DNA of 64,000 bases from assembly GCA_017311185.1 (NCBI GenBank), contig JAESUZ010002871.1, positions 2,790,001-2,854,000 on the forward strand. The letters are read 5' to 3'. How positions within the stretch are numbered: position 1 is the stretch's first letter; the number at the start of each line of letters is the position of its first letter. The DNA is from Proteles cristata cristata. Lineage: Eukaryota; Chordata; Mammalia; Carnivora; Hyaenidae. A program made the translations under genes and the position numbers. Below are positions 11,002-21,919 of the stretch, piece after piece. The notes below the pieces were generated by a model. That model made no database searches. It saw nothing but the letters and a program-made list of their open reading frames with translations, and was not told the DNA's origin.

Positions 11002-12999
11002 TCATTTTACATAATTAGTAGTTCCATACTTATAAGGCTTACTTTGATTAAATATTTCCATCAGATTGTTTTCAGTGAATAAGTTCTTTTTTATATGCTT
11101 ATAATATTTTTTTTCTATTTTCTGTACTTTATTTTATATTAATGCCATCTGGTACAAAATGAGAGTATTTCCAGTGAAAAGTCTGGGATTATTGAAAGAC
11201 TGATATAAATAGCTTATAGATAAAATGAAGCCCTGACTTGTTTTTTCAACTTTAAATGTTTGAAAAAATAAAAGGTTAATGCCAAAGCTCAATGATCTAA
11301 TGGAAATTAAAACCGTGTACATACAAAGTAACAGTAAAAAGCCAGACAACTTTTTATTCTATTTGTCTTAATTAAATCACTGCCTTTAGCTACTACTCCA
11401 AAAACAGCCAAAAAAGAACGGTGCAACTGTTCTCCAGTATCAGTCAAAAAAATAATCCATGTACCATTCAGAAAGTTTTGTTCAGAAATATGCGATATGA
11501 TTTTATACATCTTTGTTTTCATAAAATTAAGCTTTATAAAATATTAAAGCTGAGCTATATTCAATACTCAGGATTTTATTATTTAAAATATTCAGTAAAA
11601 AAAATCTTTTAGCAAAGATTTTAAAATCTGAAAATGAATGTGATATATATATGCATACATATATACACATATATAGTATAATGATAAGGACTGAATGCTA
11701 TATATGCTTATGAACCAATGTAATAAGTGAAATGAAATCATTATTTCAGTATAGCTAGTATATCATCAGAATAATTAGCAAGTGGATAAGTAACAAGTGC
11801 ATTACCATTAGAAGTTCTGATATTTGCAATGTAGCAATAGAGTAATGTGGAGGGAGGGACTGGCTCTTCTTAGATGTCATGAAGCAGTATGGCCACTACA
11901 GTGCACATAAATTTTCAAAATGTCAGCCTCTATATTTTAAATGGAAATCATGACATAATTTTAAAAAGAACATAATAATCTGGAATATCCTCCATATTTT
12001 GAGAAATACATCTCAGGGTTAACAGTAGACTTGAAAGATACCACATTATCACAGTTAGGTTAATAGTGAACCTTTAGAATCTCCACTGCTGGTAATGAAA
12101 TAATCCTAATGAAAAGTCCGATAGAGTCAGTGACCACATCTGGGAGGCTCAGCACCAAGTCCCAAACACTAAGCAAGAGCTTTAATACGAATTTTTGAGT
12201 GACTGGATGAATGAGTTAACTGATTTTTCCCAAATAAGAGGGATGAAATACAAAGCATTTCTAGTAAAGCAAACACTTATGAAGAACACTAGATCTCAGA
12301 TATATGAAATTCTGCTCGAGGAAGATATGTGAAAAGTTGAAGGCCCTCCAAAGAGCCATCTCTTTCAGGTGCTTCCTAGACTAACAACTGTAAAAAGAAG
12401 TAGATGGTGCTCAGATTTTTGCATTTGGCCCATAGCTCCTCTCATTCTGCAAACTTTTCTTGGATGTCTTTATTCAGTTTTATGGTTTTATCTGTTATTT
12501 TTATATTAAGATCTCCAAACTTGTATTTTAAATTCATATTATCATAAGTCACAGATTCTCTTACATAAGTCTGTCTACTGTACATATGTAGTCAAAAGCT
12601 ATTCACACAAGACTTCAAATTCTACATAACCAAAATGAAAATTTTTGTGTTACTATTTATATCAGACATTCATAAGAACCATTTAAGATCCTCTTATCCT
12701 CACCTGCTTCTATGTAAGTGACCTGGGTCACTCCTTACAGCCAAAGATGCTGATGAACAAAGTTTTCTCTCTTCCTCCCTTCCATGTGGCACATATGGCC
12801 TCTAAGAGAGTCCACTGAGACCGTACTATCAGTCCAATTTATTGCCAAACAATATCCAGATTGCTAACAAATTCATGTATAGGCCCTACTTCATTTTCCT
12901 TTTCCCCTCGTCGTCCCTGGAATTGCATTATTTAAAAAACATAGTAGTACGTGAGGAATCCAGGCTGAGACACTATCAACATTTCCCTCTCTTTTGGTG
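11002..12999. other. Mostly unique AT-rich DNA
   Basis: No gene is visible. It includes a TA-rich microsatellite (11642-11676) and a short L2-tail-like piece (about 12150-12225, ending in gactggatgaatgag). Overlapping short frames at 11.1-11.6 kb on both strands have no domain features. Confidence 0.4.
11642..11676. repeat. TA/CA-rich microsatellite
   Basis: Alternating purine-pyrimidine tract interrupted by gcatac and acac units. Confidence 0.85.
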
Positions 13000-13955
13000 A
13001 TAGCTGTTGATGTTACTCACTTTTATCTTGAAACTTCAGCAAAAATCCTAGGAGTCATTCTTGTCTTCTTTTTATTCTTAAACTGCTTGAAACTCAGTAG
13101 CTAATTCTGGCCTTCATTCTTTCTAAATAATATGCATCCATCTTCTACCAACACTGGCTTGTTTCAGGTACTCGTTTTTTCCTGGGTTATTTAAATAGCC
13201 TCCTATCTGGTCTCCCAAATTCCAGTCTCATGTCTTCAGTTTTAGATTCCAGTCTATAAGGAGTGATTCACCGGAATCCATCCAAATGCCTATCTTAACA
13301 TACTCCTGATTCTTAGCAGCTCTAAGTCCTTTAACACTCCAAACCGCCCTTCTCTGACCTGAGCTTACATTTTGAGGCTTATGTCTCATGCTTCCTGCCT
13401 TGTATTTTATGCTCAAGCAACCCAATAATAGCATCTGAAAACAAAACAAATCTGTATCTCTTTACCTAGAACAGTTTTCTCCATTCTTTTTTCCCTATTC
13501 TCATTTTATTCCCACCAAGTTCACACATTTCCTCTTTTATAAATTATACCCACCCCTTCCCAAGCTGAGATAGATGAATTTCTTCTGTACAACCCAAATT
13601 CCATCATACATTTAGATACCCACTAGACCAGTGACTCTTGTTTTTATTTTGTCTTACACTGGTAGAATATGATATTCACCCACCAATTTCTCAGTATGGC
13701 CAAGATTCTCTTCTCAATATTTGAAAGGTATTTCAGAGTCTGGAGAGAAACCAGGTATAGTTTTTGATTCTGTTATGCCTGCTTTGTGCTAAATTGGGTA
13801 TTTCCCTCTTTCCACTCCCACCCACATCACTTAAAATGCATTAGACTTTGCTTCAGGTGGGACAGACTGGTTTTTATATACATTTCTATCTCAATACCTA
13901 CAAGAGAATAAAACCTTCGAAGGTCAATACATATTTAATGAATGAATGACTATTA
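13000..13955 (+). repeat. L2 LINE 3' portion
   Basis: A long, diverged L2 copy. Recognisable blocks are tagcctcctatctggtctccc (about 13195), a long coding-derived middle with ctttacctagaacagttttctcc (13460), cacatttcctcttttataaatt (13525) and an end with caatacatatttaatgaatgaatgac (to about 13950). It is non-coding now. The 73-codon minus-strand frame inside it is chance. Confidence 0.7.
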
Positions 13956-14654
13956 AAAGAATAAACCCTAGGTATATCTGAGGTCAGATCCAGCAAGGAC
14001 CAAAAAGTATTCTCAGAAACCTGACCTTTGATTTATATAGTCCCATAATAAGCAAACTGGATTCTCTGGGGTTATCAGTTACATATACCTGGTGAGTAGG
14101 CAGCAACATTGCCAGAGTCTGCAAAAGTTGACAGAGGCCTGATAATGGTAATCAAAGAGTTTCTTGAAGGACCTGAAAAGACTCTCTACATACCAAGCAG
14201 TGCCTGTTGTAGCTGAATACATTCTTTGGAACTGAGGGCCAGGGCAGATATCTCTGACTGGGACTGAGGCCAGCATAAGTGACTGAGTGATACTAAGTCA
14301 TACCCTGTACCTATATTAAGTCACTTCTGCTGTGTTTGTTGATATCTATCAATCATAGTCACCCTTATGGCAAACAAGAAATATTTATATCATTGTAATT
14401 GTCACTTTTATTATAATTGTTCATCAATGTGTTTCCCCTCCTAATATGACATGACTTCCTTAACGGCACTAATTCTTTATTTGTTTAAATATCTACAGCA
14501 CAGAAGGAATTAAAAATATTATAAAATTGAGGAATAAAAATGTAGGTATGGAGGAGTGGTAAGACACAAGGTAGAGGAATACAATGGAATCAGATTAAGT
14601 AAAGATATGCAAGGCTGAACATGCTGGCACTTTAGGTAAGATAAAAATTAGCAG
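13956..14654. other. Unique DNA, no gene seen
   Basis: No repeat or gene recognised. Confidence 0.4.
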
Positions 14655-15003
14655 TCTATATTGGTTTGTATAATATTTACTGCTGTAACAAATAGACCAC
14701 CAAATTCCAGTGCTCTTCCAAATTCATTTTGCTCACATAGCAGTCTAATGCTGGTGTTCCTATTCAGTGGATTGAGGGGCAGGATTTTTCCATAACCTGA
14801 CTGAGGACCTTAATATCTTTCCATCTTGTGACTCTACCATTAGGTAGGGTCTCAGAGTCCTCCCAACTAGGAAGTGAGAAAAGAAAGAACAGGGGAGAGA
14901 GAAAGGGCAGAAGAATCACATATGTTTCATATGTTTGGGTAAGTGACATAATTCATTTCTCTTTGTATTCCATTGGTGAGAACTAGTTCTGTGGTACCAC
15001 CTA
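14655..15003 (-). mobile_element. Old ERVL-MaLR-like LTR, first part (interrupted)
   Basis: On the plus strand it starts ttggtttgtataatattta with ctgctgtaacaaa, the reversed 3' end of MLT-type LTRs. It continues to a cattggtgagaactagtt..ggtaccacc block. It is interrupted at about 15003 by a hAT-like element, and the LTR appears to resume at about 15343 (atgcaagtggctagg). Subfamily not resolved. Confidence 0.5.
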
Positions 15004-15342
15004 TAGAAGACATTGACAAACTGTTTTCTGTAAGAGCCAGATAATAATATTTAAAGCTTTGTGGGATATATATTTCAGTTACAACTACTCAACTTTGTGA
15101 TTGTAGATCTGAAAGCAGCTATAGATAATATGTAAAGGATTAGGAGTAGCTATGTTCTAGTAAAACTTTATGTGAATTTGATTTAATTTATGAAATGTAT
15201 AAATGCCACAAAATAGTATTCTTTTAAAGAAAATTTTCTAACTATTTAAAAATGTAAAAAAAGAAAACCCTCTATTCCTGGGCCTTACAAGGCAGGAGGC
15301 TGAATTTAGCTTGTAGTTACAGTTTGCTGACCTCTGACCCAG
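15004..15342. mobile_element. Non-autonomous hAT-like DNA transposon, long form
   Basis: A decayed terminal inverted repeat pair reads ttgacaaact at the left and agtttgctgacctctgacc at the right. Between them is the characteristic order taagagccagataataatattt, ttacaactactcaact, gaaagcagctatagataatatg, agtaaaactttat. It keeps a middle segment (about 15175-15280) that is absent from the related copy at 59.2 kb. It has no transposase frame. Confidence 0.65.
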
Positions 15343-15400
15343 ATGCAAGTGGCTAGGAAAGGAGGTCCCTGTCCTAGCTACTGACTTTAGAAAAAGCTCA
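15343..15400 (-). mobile_element. Old ERVL-MaLR-like LTR, second part
   Basis: The sequence agatgcaagtggctaggaaa continues the LTR block that stops at about 15003 (compare the family's 'cacctaactgcaaggg..ctgggaaa' order). This indicates that the DNA element landed inside the LTR. Confidence 0.45.
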
Positions 15401-16206
15401 ACATTACTTTGGTTGACAGCTAGTTGCATTTCCCCTTAGGCTGCTCCTCTGACCACTACATATCCATGTATGCCCTTCGTTCTCATATAGAATATACTCA
15501 GCCCCTTCCCAAAAGATAGAACGTACAATCTCATCTAGTCAAAGTCAATGATTTTGGGGTGAAGCCTAGCCCTTATCATCAGATCTGGCTGTGGTTTCTT
15601 AGAGGTCTAGAAAGCTAGACTTGGAAATGCACAGCAGTGACAGAAAGTAGCTAAGTCATCAACAGTGACATGTTCTGCCTCGGCACTATAGACAGTTCCT
15701 TGATTAGCCTGATTGGCTCAGGAAAAAAAATCTCCGCATTCATGGTCTCTGACCTGCCACTCTAGTCTTATCTGGAATGGGCTTTGGGTAGTATGTGCTC
15801 CTCATGAAAGAGAGCTTTCACATAGTGCTTCATGTGATATAAATTTTGGGGACCAAGAGATACTTTATAGTTATAGGGGTTTTGTTTGTTTTTAAATCCA
15901 GGCTTGTGGTTTTCTTGGAGATCTATTTCTGTACAAATTTAGGAAGCACTGACCTATTTGCATTTAGTCTGTTCCATGTTAGTAACAACATGCAATGTTC
16001 TTTGTCATAATTTTCAAGCTGGCTTTATTTTTCTGTGTTATTCTTTTCTTTTCTCTTACCTTGAGTTCGTGTGAGCAATATGGCTGGAAGAGATAGAGCA
16101 TCTGTTAAATTTATCTTTGCTGTATGGTTTACTTTATTTTGCTCATATGAGGCAGTGGCTTAATGAGCCAGTATTTCTTTCAGTATTATATATTCTTAAT
16201 TATACA
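15401..16206. other. Unassigned, moderately GC-richer segment
   Basis: The part at about 15420-15880 is less AT-rich than average and has no repeat identity I can name. It could be ERV-internal sequence belonging to the adjacent LTR, a decayed retrocopy, or unique DNA. No frame is convincingly coding. Confidence 0.3.
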
Positions 16207-16220
16207 GTCAGCTTTTTAAA

Positions 16221-16409
16221 ATTTTTTTTGTAATGTTTATTTTTGAGAGAGAGACAGAGCATGATAGGGGGAGGGGCAGAGAGAGAGTCTGAGGCTCCAG
16301 ACTCTGAACTGTCAGCACAGAGCCCAGTGTGGGGGTTGAACTCATGAACCATGAGATCATGACCTGAGCCAAAGTCAGACACTTAAATGACTAAGTCACC
16401 GAGGCTTTG
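16221..16409 (-). mobile_element. Felid SINE
   Basis: Minus-strand copy with a degenerate head (gtcaccgaggctttgg on the plus strand). The target-site duplication is gtcagctttttaaa (16207-16220) against gtcagcttttctaaa (16410-16424). Confidence 0.93.
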
Positions 16410-16439
16410 GTCAGCTTTTCTAAACTTTAGAAGTTTCAA

Positions 16440-16690
16440 TCATGTTAGATCCTTCAAGTCCTCCTCAGCCAGTAAAAGACAACAAATGCACTTCCAAACA
16501 TCATATGCCAGAAAATGGACACGTTTCTTTAGCTCACAAGTCATTGATGAGGACTAGTTCAACAGTCCTACCTAAATGCAAGGTGGGAATGGAGAGAATT
16601 AAGCAAGTTTGTTCTTGCCTGTGTAACTGTTTCTATGGGGCAATTATATATTATGGAGGGGGTGCATAAACTGTTCTGTTGCAAAGCTAG
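16440..16690 (-). mobile_element. Possible old MaLR-like LTR fragment
   Basis: The blocks gtcattgatgaggactagtt and cctacctaaatgcaagg echo those of the LTR at 14.66-15.4 kb. The match is short and the boundaries are guesses. Confidence 0.3.
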
Positions 16691-17559
16691 TGGAGAATTT
16701 AACTTTTACTCTGAAAGCAATGGCAAGCATTTGGAAGGTGGCTATCCATTAATACCAAAAGCAGAGATTGAAAATCAAATATATCTGAAGCACAGTGCAA
16801 TATATAGATGCCTCAGGGCACTGTGGTCTCACCACAGCTTTGAACATATGCAATAGTTTTTATGAACCATCGTTAATCATGAACAGTACCATGAATTCTA
16901 CAATTCCTAAGTGAACAACATTTCTACTTTTCATAATAACCAAACATGTTATGTATTACCAGAAACTCAAATAGTAGTATTTGGGAAAGATTCATATTAA
17001 TTCTAACAGATATAATTATATGTCTATAAGTAAAACCCAACTGTATACATTTCATTGCAATCTAAAAATAGTTTCTTTTTCCTGAATGTTTCATTAACTG
17101 AGTATTAAAATAGACTTTAAAATATAAATATTGATATCTTTCAATTGTCAAGGAAAGTATGCAATGCATAAAGATTTGAATGAGACAGGAACAGAACACT
17201 GGAAATTTTCTACAGTGCAGAAAAATGAAAATATATTTTAGTTAAAAAACTTATGCCAAATAAAAAAGTTAAATTGGAATAGAAATAAACCCAATTTATA
17301 GTGTAATAAAACCCATGAATCTCATATCTGTGCTTTGCTCTTAAATGTCTTTGTGTTTATTTTTATTTATTTTACTGTACTATTTTGTTCATTTTGTACT
17401 AGCAATTAAAATAGATACTTCTTTAAAAACATGAAGGTGGTGCATTTGAATTTCTCATGGAAAACATTCTTCTTCTTAGATGACTATTCTACTAGTTGAT
17501 AGGGAATGTGGTCAAAACAGACATATATAAAGATGGCTAATTATAGTAAATAATACAAT
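16691..17559. other. Unique AT-rich DNA, no gene seen
   Basis: No repeat or gene recognised. Confidence 0.4.
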
Positions 17560-17800
17560 GGAAGCCCTTCCTCTGTTATTGTGCTAAATACATTGTTTAT
17601 ACAATTTTCATTAAATCCCCATGCTAACTCTATTATTAGTTACTAACTCTATTTTTGCCGTTATTTTACAGGTAAGGAAATTGAAGTATATAGAGGTTAA
17701 CTTACTACTGCAAGGTTATATTGATAAAAGTAGCAGACCAAACTTTCAAACTTCGTATTTCTGATTAATTTCTCTACCATTAAAATACATCAGTTTAATT
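17560..17800 (-). repeat. MIR SINE
   Basis: The plus strand shows the reversed MIR core: a ttattttacaggtaaggaaattgaag-like stretch at about 17661-17686 (compare 'ttttacagatgaggaaactgagg'), then gaggttaactta and a caaggttatattgat-like block. It is diverged. Confidence 0.75.
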
Positions 17801-18479
17801 CAAACCCACTTCCACAAAACCAGCAGTTAAGTATTCTATGTTAAGTTCCTGTGTACAGAGCAGAAGCAATCTTTTTGTAGATGAAGGATATTAATCATAA
17901 ATTGTGATGAACTCTGTGTAATAAAAAATATTTTAAATTATATTTAGGAAAAGAATTACTTTTAGTTTATGAAAAACTATAGTAAAACATTTAATTGTGA
18001 AAATATAGGCCCCAGGGCATGGACTAGAAGTTAAAAAAAAAAAAGCAATATTATGAGAGTTAATTGCTCTTTTTAATATGATAGTAAAAAAATTACATAG
18101 AGAGTGAGGGGTTAGGGGTTCCTAAAATAATGAGATAAGGACAGATTCAAGGAAAGACACTATAGGTTCTATTAATGTTAAGACTAAGGCCAAATGCAGA
18201 TCTTTAAGAAATACTTGAGGTGGGAATGGTCAAGGGATATCTAAGTCCAAGGATGACTAATAGTCAATATTTTATATTCTTGTATTATATGTTATTCTCT
18301 GAAATATCTGACTACTTTTTCCTGAGCCCTGACCCTCAAATTCTGTGTTACTTTTTCTTTGGGAAAATGTAGAAAAAGGACTATGTAAATTTTTCATTTG
18401 AGGAAGAACAAATGATAAACAACAACAATTAAAAGGACAGTAGTAGCTAGTTAGTAATAATAAAGTGTGTACCTGGCAT
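17801..18479. other. Unique AT-rich DNA, no gene seen
   Basis: No repeat or gene recognised. Confidence 0.4.
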
Positions 18480-18660
18480 TTGATCCTATTGCGATAATTT
18501 TTTAAAAGTATACATGAAATCATGAATCTCTTACAGCAACACTCTATGGCCAGTATTATTGTCATTATCACCATTTATAAATGAAGGAAGCATTCAGTCA
18601 CAGAGATAATAGCGGTGCAATACATGGTTCCAGAGGTACTGTTCTCTTTTTACTTGATTG
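18480..18660 (-). repeat. MIR SINE
   Basis: The reversed MIR core is visible as attattgtcattatcaccatttataaatgaaggaag, followed by cagtcacagagataatag and a ggttccagaggtactg end. Confidence 0.7.
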
Positions 18661-19151
18661 CTTTCAGCTTTAGAATCAGAGTGCCAGTAACATTAAGGTG
18701 TCACTTCACTTGAAAAATGGAAGCAGAAAGAATTTAACAAAAGCTATGCATTTAAACACGAGTTTCCTTGTGATCATGGGAACGACAGAATTGACATGTA
18801 TGTAGGACTCAAGTCATTTTTAGATACATCAGGAAATTAGAATTCCACAAAATTAGTTCACTCAATTGCTAATATTTGAGGAGTGTCAAATAAATCATGT
18901 ATGTCCACAAACACGTAATTAATCGCTTTAGAGGTTTGTCAAGCCTAGATTGTTGAAGACTTCAATTATGCATTTACTAGTTCTATTCTATTGTATCTTC
19001 AGACATAATTATTTGGAGAATTTATGTGTATATTTGTCTTGACCATATTTACTAATAAATGAACTCCACCCATTCAAAATAGGGACATCTTGTTATATCC
19101 AAATCATAAAAATTTCTGATATATGTATTTAAGTCCACTATGGAATTCTAG
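18661..19151. other. Unique DNA, no gene seen
   Basis: No repeat or gene recognised. Confidence 0.4.
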
Positions 19152-19179
19152 AGAAGAAAATATTTTCTAAGGTTTTTTT

Positions 19180-19397
19180 AAATTTTTTTTTAATGTTTTA
19201 TTTATTTTTAGGAGAGAGAGAGAGACAGCGTGAGCAGGGGAGGGTCAGAGAGAGAGGGAGTCACAGACTGAAACAGGCCCAGGCTCTGAGCTGGCAGTCA
19301 GCACAGAGCCCGATGCAGGGCTTGAACCCATGAACCGCGAGATCATGACCTAAGCGAAAGTCGGACGCTTAACCGACTAAGCCACCCAGGCGCCCCA
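19180..19397 (-). mobile_element. Felid SINE, young subfamily, nested
   Basis: Minus-strand copy close to the young subfamily consensus. On the plus strand it has gagctggcagtcagcacag, cgaaagtcggacgcttaacc and acccaggcgcccc. It sits at the poly-T (3') edge of the next SINE. Its own near-repeat is tctaaggttttttt (19166-19179) against tctaagttttttttt (from 19398). Confidence 0.95.
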
Positions 19398-19403
19398 TCT
19401 AAG

Positions 19404-19602
19404 TTTTTTTTTAATGTTTGTTTATTTTTGAGAGAGAGACAGAGACAGAGTGCAAGCGGGGGAAGGACAGAAAGAGAGGGAGATACAGAATCTAACACAG
19501 GCTCCAGGCTCTGAGCTGTCAGAACAGAGCCCAACATAGAGCTCGAACTCATGACCTGAGCCAAAGTTGGGTGCTTAGCCGACTGAGCCACCCAGGAGCC
19601 CC
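19404..19602 (-). mobile_element. Felid SINE, host of the nested copy
   Basis: Older minus-strand SINE (gagctgtcagaacagagcc form). Its outer target duplication lies beyond the nested SINE: agaagaaaatattttc (19152-19167) against aagaaggaaatattttta (19603-19620). This copy was therefore present first. Confidence 0.93.
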
Positions 19603-19791
19603 AAGAAGGAAATATTTTTAAATATTGTGAAGTTCATTTAAAATATCAAAAAATATAAGATGATAAAAATGTTTTATTATATTTAGATGTAATAATGGTG
19701 TATTTTTAAAATTTTATTTATTATAAAGACTGTTAGGATTATCTAGTTTGGATTTGAAGAGTACAGAAATACAAAAGACCTATCTTAAGCT

Positions 19792-19811
19792 GTGTGTGTG
19801 TGTGTGTGTGT
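19792..19811. repeat. (TG)n microsatellite
   Basis: About ten TG units. Confidence 0.9.
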
Positions 19812-19855
19812 ATAATCCTAAATTTTCAAGGCAAATACAAGTTAAAAGCAAAAAC

Positions 19856-19913
19856 AAACTAAAGGCTTTGATATATGGGAGCAAAAAGAAACTAAAGGCT
19901 TTGATATATGGGA
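19856..19913. repeat. Tandem duplication, 33-bp period
   Basis: A 25-bp block starting aaactaaaggctttgatata occurs identically at 19856-19880 and 19889-19913. The identity suggests a recent local duplication. Confidence 0.9.
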
Positions 19914-20254
19914 AGCAAATGTAGCTGTCTGAGAAGATACAAACATTTCTCAATTATTCAAGTATATCATCTCTATATTTTCCTTCATGTAAAACTGTAG
20001 AACTTCATTAAATTACAGCTAAAACATTTTTCATGGCATGATTTTATAAAAGTTTCCCCTATAGCCTTAATTTCAAATATTATAGGACTAAAATACTTGA
20101 CATGGTTGATCCCATCATCTTTTAAAAATTTAATATATCTCCAATGTAAATTTACATATTTAAAGTTAAGTTTAATAAACTTTCATGTTGGGAAAACCAG
20201 ATCTCCATGTACAAAAGAATGAAATTGAATTTGGACCATTATTCTGTTAAGAAG

Positions 20255-21625
20255 TGTCATTTTAAAATGGATTAAAAACTTAAATGGAAGACCTGAAACT
20301 ATGAAACTCCTAGAAGAAAAGTTTTTCCTAGGGAAAAACTTTCTGACGTGGGGCTTGGCAATGATTTTTTTGGGGATGACACTAAAACCTAAGGAACAAA
20401 ATCAAGAAATAGATAAGAGGGACTACATTAATTTTTTTTTCTTTTTGCACAGGAAAGGAAACCATCAACAGGATGGATGAAAGGGCAATATGGACTTACA
20501 GAAAATATCTGTACATCTGTAAACCATATATCTGAAAAGGAGATAATATCCAAAAAATATAAGAAACTCATTCACCTCAATAGACAAAAGACAAGTAATC
20601 CAATTTAAAAATGGGCAAAGAAATAGACTTTTTCTAAGAAGACATACAAATGGCCAACAGGTATGAAAAGAAGCTCAACATTAGTAATCATCAGAAAAAT
20701 GCTAATTTTAAACACAATGAGATATCAATTCATACATGTTTAGGATAGTTATTTCAGGAAGGAAGGAAAGAAGGCAGCGGAAGATGACTAACATTGCCAA
20801 GGATATGAAAGGAAAGGGAGCCCTATATACTGATGGTAGGAATGTAAACTGGTAATAACCACCAACAGGACACGGTATGGAGGTTACTAAAAAAAAAAAA
20901 CAACAAAAAAACCTCCTAAAACCAGAATTACCATATGATCCAGTAATCATTCTTTTGGGTATATATGTAAAGGAAATGAGATCAGTACCTTGAAGAGATA
21001 CTGTATTTCTGTATTCACTGAAGTAATATTCACAACAGCCAAGATATGGAAACAATCTAGGTATCCATTAATGAATGAATGGATAAAGAGACTGTGGTAT
21101 ATATAAATAATAGAATATTATTCAGCCTCAAACAGGAAGAAGATCCTGCCATTTGTGACAACACGGATGAACCTAGAAGACATAATGCTAAGTGAAATAA
21201 ACTACATGTGGAAAAAAAAATGCATGATCTCACTTTTGTAAAATCTGAAAGAAGTCAAATACATAGAAGCAGAGAGCAGAATTATGGTTACCAGTTTCAG
21301 GTAGATGAAGGATAATGGGGAGATGCCGACTCAAGAGTATAAAATTAAAGTTATGGAGTATTAGAGTTATGTAGTTTATGTAGTTTAGAGATCTAACATA
21401 AAACATGATCATCATAGTTAGTAATACTGTATTAAATACTGGAAATTTACTATGAGAATATATTTCAGGTGGTCTCACCATTAGAAAAAATGGTAACTAT
21501 GTGAGGAGATGGATATATTAATTAGTTTGAATGTAGTCATTTCACTATACATATGTATATTAAGTCACCAAATTATATATTTTAGATACATAACATTTTT
21601 ATAAGATATTTAAAAATAACAAAAT
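20255..21625 (+). mobile_element. Old LINE-1, 5'-truncated (ORF2 C-terminus and 3' UTR)
   Basis: It matches the C-terminal coding part and 3' UTR of an old LINE-1. Landmarks in order are atggattaaaaacttaaatg, aaatgggcaaagaaatagac, aatggccaacaggtatgaaa, ggaatgtaaactggtaat, ggtatccattaatgaatg, cataatgctaagtgaaataa and the 3' UTR block agaattatggttaccagttt. Many stops and indels make it a pseudogene. It lies just upstream of the full-length LINE-1 on the same strand but is much more diverged, so it is a separate, earlier insertion. Confidence 0.88.
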
Positions 21626-21902
21626 ATATATTAAGGGTACACATTAAATAATAAGGTCTTAAAAATAGGATAAAGTTGACAGACTATTTCCTAGAAGGTT
21701 TGAAGTGTACAAATGACACATATAGTGAAAGTCATAAGGAATGAACTCCTATAAGAAGATAACAGAACTGAAAAGTAGAACCACATAAGGAGAGAAGTGA
21801 AGCAATAATATACAGTAGAAAAGAAATAATGCAAACACATATGAATCCATCAAACTGTCAGTCCAGGTTTGTTACATTCTAAGTCTTAAAAATGAAGAAT
21901 AT

Positions 21903-21919
21903 AGAAATAAAATATTTAG
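21903..21919 (+). repeat. Target-site duplication, left copy, of the full-length LINE-1
   Basis: agaaataaaatatttag, identical to 28611-28627. Confidence 0.95.

Larger units (their letters stand above)
19621..20254. other. Unique DNA with a short tandem duplication and a TG microsatellite
   Basis: It holds (TG)n at 19792-19811 and a 25-bp segment repeated at a 33-bp period (19856-19913). Nothing else is recognised. Confidence 0.5.

Noticed and set aside
13228..13449. 73-codon minus-strand frame
   Set aside because: It lies inside an L2 remnant in antisense orientation.
17661..17686. ttttacag|gtaag, looking like an acceptor and donor in direct contact
   Set aside because: It is the MIR core 'ttttacagatgagg' mutated to a donor-like sequence, with no exon length between the sites.
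19343..19591. Recurring protein starting MAQS.. seen on the minus strand here and at 1581, 5021, 48848
   Set aside because: It is the SINE head translated on its sense strand. The similarity reflects copies of one SINE, not a gene family.
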